Shown one piece after another: positions 63,370-64,000 of a DNA stretch of 64,000 nt. Source of the DNA: Prorocentrum cordatum (Eukaryota > Sar > Dinophyceae > Prorocentrales > Prorocentraceae). The stretch spans positions 1,173,237-1,237,236 of the forward strand of contig CAUYUJ010012780.1 of assembly GCA_963575745.1 (NCBI GenBank). The letters are read 5' to 3'. The notes below the pieces were generated by a model. It was not told the DNA's origin. It saw only the letters and a program-made list of their open reading frames with translations, and searched no databases. Positions within the stretch are counted from its first letter, which is position 1; each line of letters opens with the position of its first letter. The translations under genes and the position numbers were made by a program.

Positions 63370-64000
63370 ACGCCCGCCAGTCCTCAACGGCATCTCCAGG
63401 AGAGAAGAACTCCGAGCAAGCGCGCAGCTGCTCGGCCGCCTGCCCCGAACCTGTGATTGACGACGAGACAGATTCGCCCTCGACATTCGGCTGCACGACG
63501 TACACTTTGTACAAGCTCTTCGCGGTCCCGTACCGTGTCTTGATGCTCGATACCTGCAAAGACTTCCCAACTAACACGCAGGTCACGTGTGCTCCTATGG
63601 CCATTTCTTCCGCCAGGTCGTTGAGATAGTCGTAAGACATATCCTGCAGCCGGACCCGACCTTCGCTGCTGTCCCAGCCTGCGTTGTAGTGCGAGACCTG
63701 GCTGCCTTCGCGGCTGTGTTCAGTCCCCCACGTGACGGAGTGCCCCGACCACTGCTGCCATGATGCGGGGTGGCCAGACGGTACGCGCGGATCATGGCTG
63801 CTAGCGCGATCCGAATCGTCGCGCCAATCAGCCTCGTACATCCGGTCGTCGCGCCAGCTTTGCGCCGCGCTGTCGCCATACTTGTCATGGTAGCTACCCC
63901 CTTCGTCAACGACGCAGGTGTGCTCCCAGCCCTCCGTGCGCCACCACCCAGCGTCGTGGTCCTCTACGTCAGGCTCCACATGTTGCCACTGAGAGCTCCA
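63370..64000 (-). CDS. upstream exon of the OB-fold (RPA-like) gene, open to the window edge
   Basis: The frame is open from the right edge. It first reads a Ser/Trp/Tyr/Asp-rich stretch (GWEHTCVVDEGGSYHDKYGD and similar). From about 63640 comes a compact domain: MSYDYLNDLAEEMAIGAHVT CVLVGKSLQVSSIKTRYGTA KSLYKVYVVQPNVEG. It ends SEFFSPGDAVEDWR near 63370-63381, where a GC or GT donor is possible. The V-T-C-V-L-V-G-K ... KYGTxKxxYK pattern fits the first strands of an OB fold. The gene start lies outside the window. Confidence 0.55.

Overview
This window looks like repeat-rich nuclear DNA of a eukaryote, most likely a dinoflagellate with a high-GC genome. The reasons are: protein-coding pieces flanked by plausible GT-AG, GC-AG and possibly GA-AG intron borders; a 22-base stretch that matches the dinoflagellate spliced leader at 18 positions (7862-7883); and transposon protein families that I associate with dinoflagellate genomes. 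No rRNA, tRNA, CRISPR array or bacterial-style operon was found. The species cannot be fixed from the sequence.

Layout. 1-2.3 kb holds exon-like pieces of an unknown minus-strand gene, followed by an AT-rich island. 3.4-7.9 kb holds two frameshifted minus-strand transposon-like ORFs separated by a (TAGCA)n array and a CTC-rich tract, with the candidate spliced-leader relic just upstream. 8-12 kb is mostly low complexity with two small exon candidates. 12.8-15.2 kb is a 5'-truncated, decayed non-LTR retrotransposon (reverse transcriptase plus RNase H). 15.6-16.5 kb is a compound (GCGT)/(GT)/T67/(CTT) microsatellite. 17.6-30.8 kb carries a long series of minus-strand exons: charged and coiled-coil segments around a DDE-type transposase-like core at 20.2-22.8 kb. 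Several homopolymer frameshifts and one in-frame stop suggest decay or sequencing error.

31.0-41.0 kb is a satellite-like array of about 112 bp units, roughly 90 copies with higher-order duplications. It abuts a giant Helitron-like gene on the minus strand (41.0-52.9 kb): a putative OTU-like protease region, a HUH/Y2 Rep nuclease, a PIF1-family helicase and a zinc-finger C-terminus. A single frameshift splits it into two reading frames. Copies of the gene's last codons and stop are embedded three more times in the array, so the array and the Helitron 3' end share a history.

52.9-55.8 kb has little supported content apart from two matching hairpins at 54.35-54.46 kb. 55.8-64 kb is modular: a roughly 500 bp repeat (three copies), a roughly 360 bp unit with a long palindrome and GAT repeats (about seven copies), a coiled-coil ORF, and exons of an OB-fold (RPA-like) gene entering from the right edge. 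Part of a terminal exon and its downstream module are duplicated 3.6 kb apart.

Most genes here are on the minus strand. Exon borders were judged by eye from codon sense and splice signals, so every multi-exon model is provisional. Many long open frames in the window are by-products of repeats and are not genes.
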